This document shows positions 4,640-6,219 of a stretch of 6,219 bases of DNA, one piece after another. The notes beneath the pieces are model-generated. The model ran no database searches. It was not told where the DNA came from and saw only the letters and a list, made by a program, of their open reading frames with translations. The position numbers and the translations under genes were made by a program. This stretch comes from Bacteroidales bacterium (lineage in GTDB: Bacteria > Bacteroidota > Bacteroidia > Bacteroidales > Dysgonomonadaceae): assembly GCA_012518155.1 (NCBI GenBank), contig JAAYTC010000151.1, positions 1 to 6,219 on the forward strand, given 5' to 3'. Position 1 is the first letter of the stretch. Each line of letters opens with the position of its first letter.

Positions 4640-4790
4640 CATTACATTTGTAGAATGTAGGTTGCGCCTCGGGCGAGTGTAAACAAGCTTAACTCCCCTC
4701 TCGGCTTTCATTACATTTGCAGAATGTAGGATGCGCCTCGGATGAGTACAAGCAAGCTTAACTCCCCTCTCGGCTTTCACTACATTTGTA
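4640..4790. repeat. 69-bp tandem repeat, two full copies and a partial third
   Basis: Copy 1 is 4640-4708, copy 2 is 4709-4777, and the third copy begins at 4778 and keeps only about 12 bases. Copies 1 and 2 differ at 7 of 69 positions, clustered in the middle. Each copy begins with CA(T/C)TACATTTG. Copies 1 and 2 continue to AATGTAGG, which forms the inverted repeat TACATT-N5-AATGTA, and both end in AAGCTTAACTCCCCTCTCGG followed by CTTT. The unit includes the -7-like box TACATTTG. A 76-codon minus-strand frame runs through it because 69 is a multiple of three; it is not taken as a gene. Confidence 0.92.
4781..4788 (+). promoter_or_regulatory. Candidate -7 box of the receptor gene
   Basis: TACATTTG in the partial third repeat copy matches TAnnTTTG. 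Identical boxes occur at 4643-4650 and 4712-4719 in copies 1 and 2. A start near 4795 would leave a leader of about 90 bases before the receptor ATG. The matching upstream TTTG is not present at about 19-20 bases; CTTAAC stands there instead, so the call rests mostly on the -7 box and the position. Confidence 0.45.
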
Positions 4791-4886
4791 AATAATTTCA
4801 TGTAATGGAACCTATCGACTTAAAAGGTATGAAAGAATGGCCTTAACTAAACAACATATAGTGATTAATTGAAAAATTTTAATTTT

Positions 4887-6219
4887 ATGGTAAGAAGATT
4901 GAGATCTTTAACAGTAGCCTTGGCGTTATTGCTCGCTACTGTAGTGCAAGCTCAGGTAACCACTTCCAGTATGAGCGGACGGGTTACCGATGCCGAAGGA
5001 GCAGTTATCGGTTCCACGGTAATTGCTACCCACGAACCTTCGGGAACAACGTACGGAACGGTCACCAACATGGAGGGCCGCTTTAACCTTAACGGTATGC
5101 GCGTGGGGGGACCCTACACGGTAGAAGTCTCTTATATTGGATACGGTACAAGCACGACGACCAACATCACGTTGAGCTTGGGAGAAAACTATGCACTGAA
5201 TGTGCTGCTTTCGGAAGAAGCCACTTCGCTGGATGAAATCGTCGTCACGGCACTTCGCACGAAGTTCACGACCGAAAGAACGGGAGCGGTGACCAACATC
5301 ACCAACGACCAAATCGTTAACCTGCCTACCGTGAACCGCAGCATCATGGACGTTACCCGTCTCTCACCTTACGGGGGTAACGGAATGAGCTTTGGTGGTA
5401 CGGACGGCCGCACGGCCAACTTTACCGTGGACGGGGCCAATTTCAATAACAACTTCGGACTGAGCGATGCGCTTCCCGGGGGAGGCAACCCGATCTCCAT
5501 AGAGGCCATCGAAGAGTTGCAGGTGGTGATCGCGCCGTACGACGTGCGTCAGACCAACTTTATCGGGGGCGGTGTAAACGCCATCACCAAATCGGGTACA
5601 AACACCTTCAGGGCCAGCGCGTACACCTACCATAGGAATGAAAACATGCGCGGCGACGTGGTGAAGGAACAACTTATCGAGGGCGCGCGTGAAAGGGATC
5701 GCAATACTACCTACGGATTCACCGTGGGAGGCCCTATCATCAAGAATAAACTGTTCTTCTTCGTGAACGCGGAGATGGCGAAAACACCCACCGTTGTCAA
5801 CCGCTGGAGGCCTTCGACCAACGGTGTGGCGGTTCCGGAGAGTTATATATCACGCACGACGGAGGGCGACTTGAAGAGGGTTTCTGATTTTGTAAGAAAT
5901 GAGTACGGTTACGAAACGGGATCTTACACCGATTTCCCGGCCGATGAAAGCAACCGGAAAATTCTTGCTCGCCTGGATTGGAATATCACCAACCAACATC
6001 GTCTCGCTTTGAGATATAACTACACGAAGAATCTCGCCTGGAGATCGCCGAACGCATCCTCCATGGATGGAGGAACCCGGATGTCGGAAGCGAGAATGTC
6101 ACAAGCCTCGATGTCGTTTGCCAACTCGATGTATTCGCAGGATAACTTGGTACATTCGTTTTCGTTCGACCTGAACAGCCGTCTGTCAGACAACCTGTCG
6201 AACCAGTTCTTGGCTACCT
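4887..6219 (+). CDS. TonB-dependent receptor, Oar-like, with carboxypeptidase-regulatory-like domain (partial)
   Basis: An open frame of 444 complete codons runs off the window; the family usually has about 1,000 or more residues, so the N-terminal 40 percent or so is seen. It is an outer-membrane beta-barrel protein energised by TonB; its substrate cannot be told. Residues 1-22 are a signal peptide (MVRRLRSLTVALALLLATVV, cleavage likely after QA-22). Residues about 28-110 form the carboxypeptidase-regulatory-like domain (SGRVTD, TNMEGRFNL, VSYIGY). LDEIVVTA (115-122) is a TonB-box-like segment. The plug follows (about 125-240), with FTVDGANF (179-186) and ITKSGTNTF (233-241). The barrel begins near 245, with GGPIIKNKLFFF (281-292) as in Oar-type receptors. 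No Shine-Dalgarno sequence precedes the ATG, only AT-rich sequence. It lies beyond the groEL terminator and is probably its own transcription unit. No SusD-like partner is visible within the window. Confidence 0.95.
   Translation, partial: MVRRLRSLTVALALLLATVVQAQVTTSSMSGRVTDAEGAVIGSTVIATHEPSGTTYGTVTNMEGRFNLNGMRVGGPYTVEVSYIGYGTSTTTNITLSLGENYALNVLLSEEATSLDEIVVTALRTKFTTERTGAVTNITNDQIVNLPTVNRSIMDVTRLSPYGGNGMSFGGTDGRTANFTVDGANFNNNFGLSDALPGGGNPISIEAIEELQVVIAPYDVRQTNFIGGGVNAITKSGTNTFRASAYTYHRNENMRGDVVKEQLIEGARERDRNTTYGFTVGGPIIKNKLFFFVNAEMAKTPTVVNRWRPSTNGVAVPESYISRTTEGDLKRVSDFVRNEYGYETGSYTDFPADESNRKILARLDWNITNQHRLALRYNYTKNLAWRSPNASSMDGGTRMSEARMSQASMSFANSMYSQDNLVHSFSFDLNSRLSDNLSNQFLAT

Noticed and set aside
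4571..4801. 76-codon minus-strand frame containing a 23-residue repeat (KAERGVKL...)
   Set aside because: It exists because the 69-bp repeat is a multiple of three. The base differences between the two copies mostly change amino acids, so there is no sign of protein-level selection, and the frame lies across the receptor's probable promoter.
4926..5672. Two minus-strand frames (128 and 102 codons) opposite the receptor gene
   Set aside because: The plus-strand frame here is open from 4887 to the window end with signal peptide, domain and plug motifs in order, so the opposite frames are shadows.

Overview
The window reads as a chromosome segment of a Bacteroidota bacterium, most likely of the Bacteroidales. 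The evidence is a groES-groEL pair without a visible Shine-Dalgarno sequence or CIRCE operator, promoter-like boxes of the Bacteroidota type (TTTG ... TAnnTTTG), and an Oar-type TonB-dependent receptor that begins with a carboxypeptidase-regulatory-like domain. The genus cannot be fixed from the sequence alone.

Layout. Positions 1-86 (minus) hold the first 28 residues of an unidentified membrane-anchored protein that continues beyond the window. Positions 88-273 (minus) hold a HigA/XRE-type antitoxin cut off inside its helix-turn-helix; it keeps a good promoter and a palindromic operator-like site but no recognisable toxin partner. Positions 342-750 carry only small decayed-looking reading frames. 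Positions 751-1818 (minus) encode a 355-residue Fic protein with a C-terminal winged helix. Its AT-rich leader (about 1819-2045) has a promoter/inverted-repeat arrangement and one hairpin that resembles a single type I-E CRISPR repeat. Positions 2046-2383 are mostly unexplained, with one 45-codon frame preceded by an unexpected AAAGGAG.

Positions 2384-4402 are the chaperonin operon: groES, a 108-bp spacer with a long imperfect hairpin, then groEL, closed by a strong intrinsic terminator at 4435-4482. Positions 4483-4886 are gene-free but structured: interleaved inverted repeats, then two and a fraction copies of a 69-bp tandem repeat. Every copy carries the -7-like box TACATTTG, and the last copy sits about 100 bp before the receptor gene. 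Positions 4887-6219 encode the first 444 residues of the TonB-dependent receptor, which runs off the end.

The left third (AT-rich, toxin-antitoxin remnants, Fic) looks like accessory DNA inserted or decayed next to the conserved chaperonin operon. The GroES/GroEL pair folds cytosolic proteins; the receptor is an outer-membrane import or surface protein and is probably transcribed independently. The observations most worth checking are the 69-bp promoter-bearing tandem repeat, the truncated antitoxin whose promoter now reads into a membrane-protein gene, and the Fic protein with an altered catalytic motif and a structured leader.
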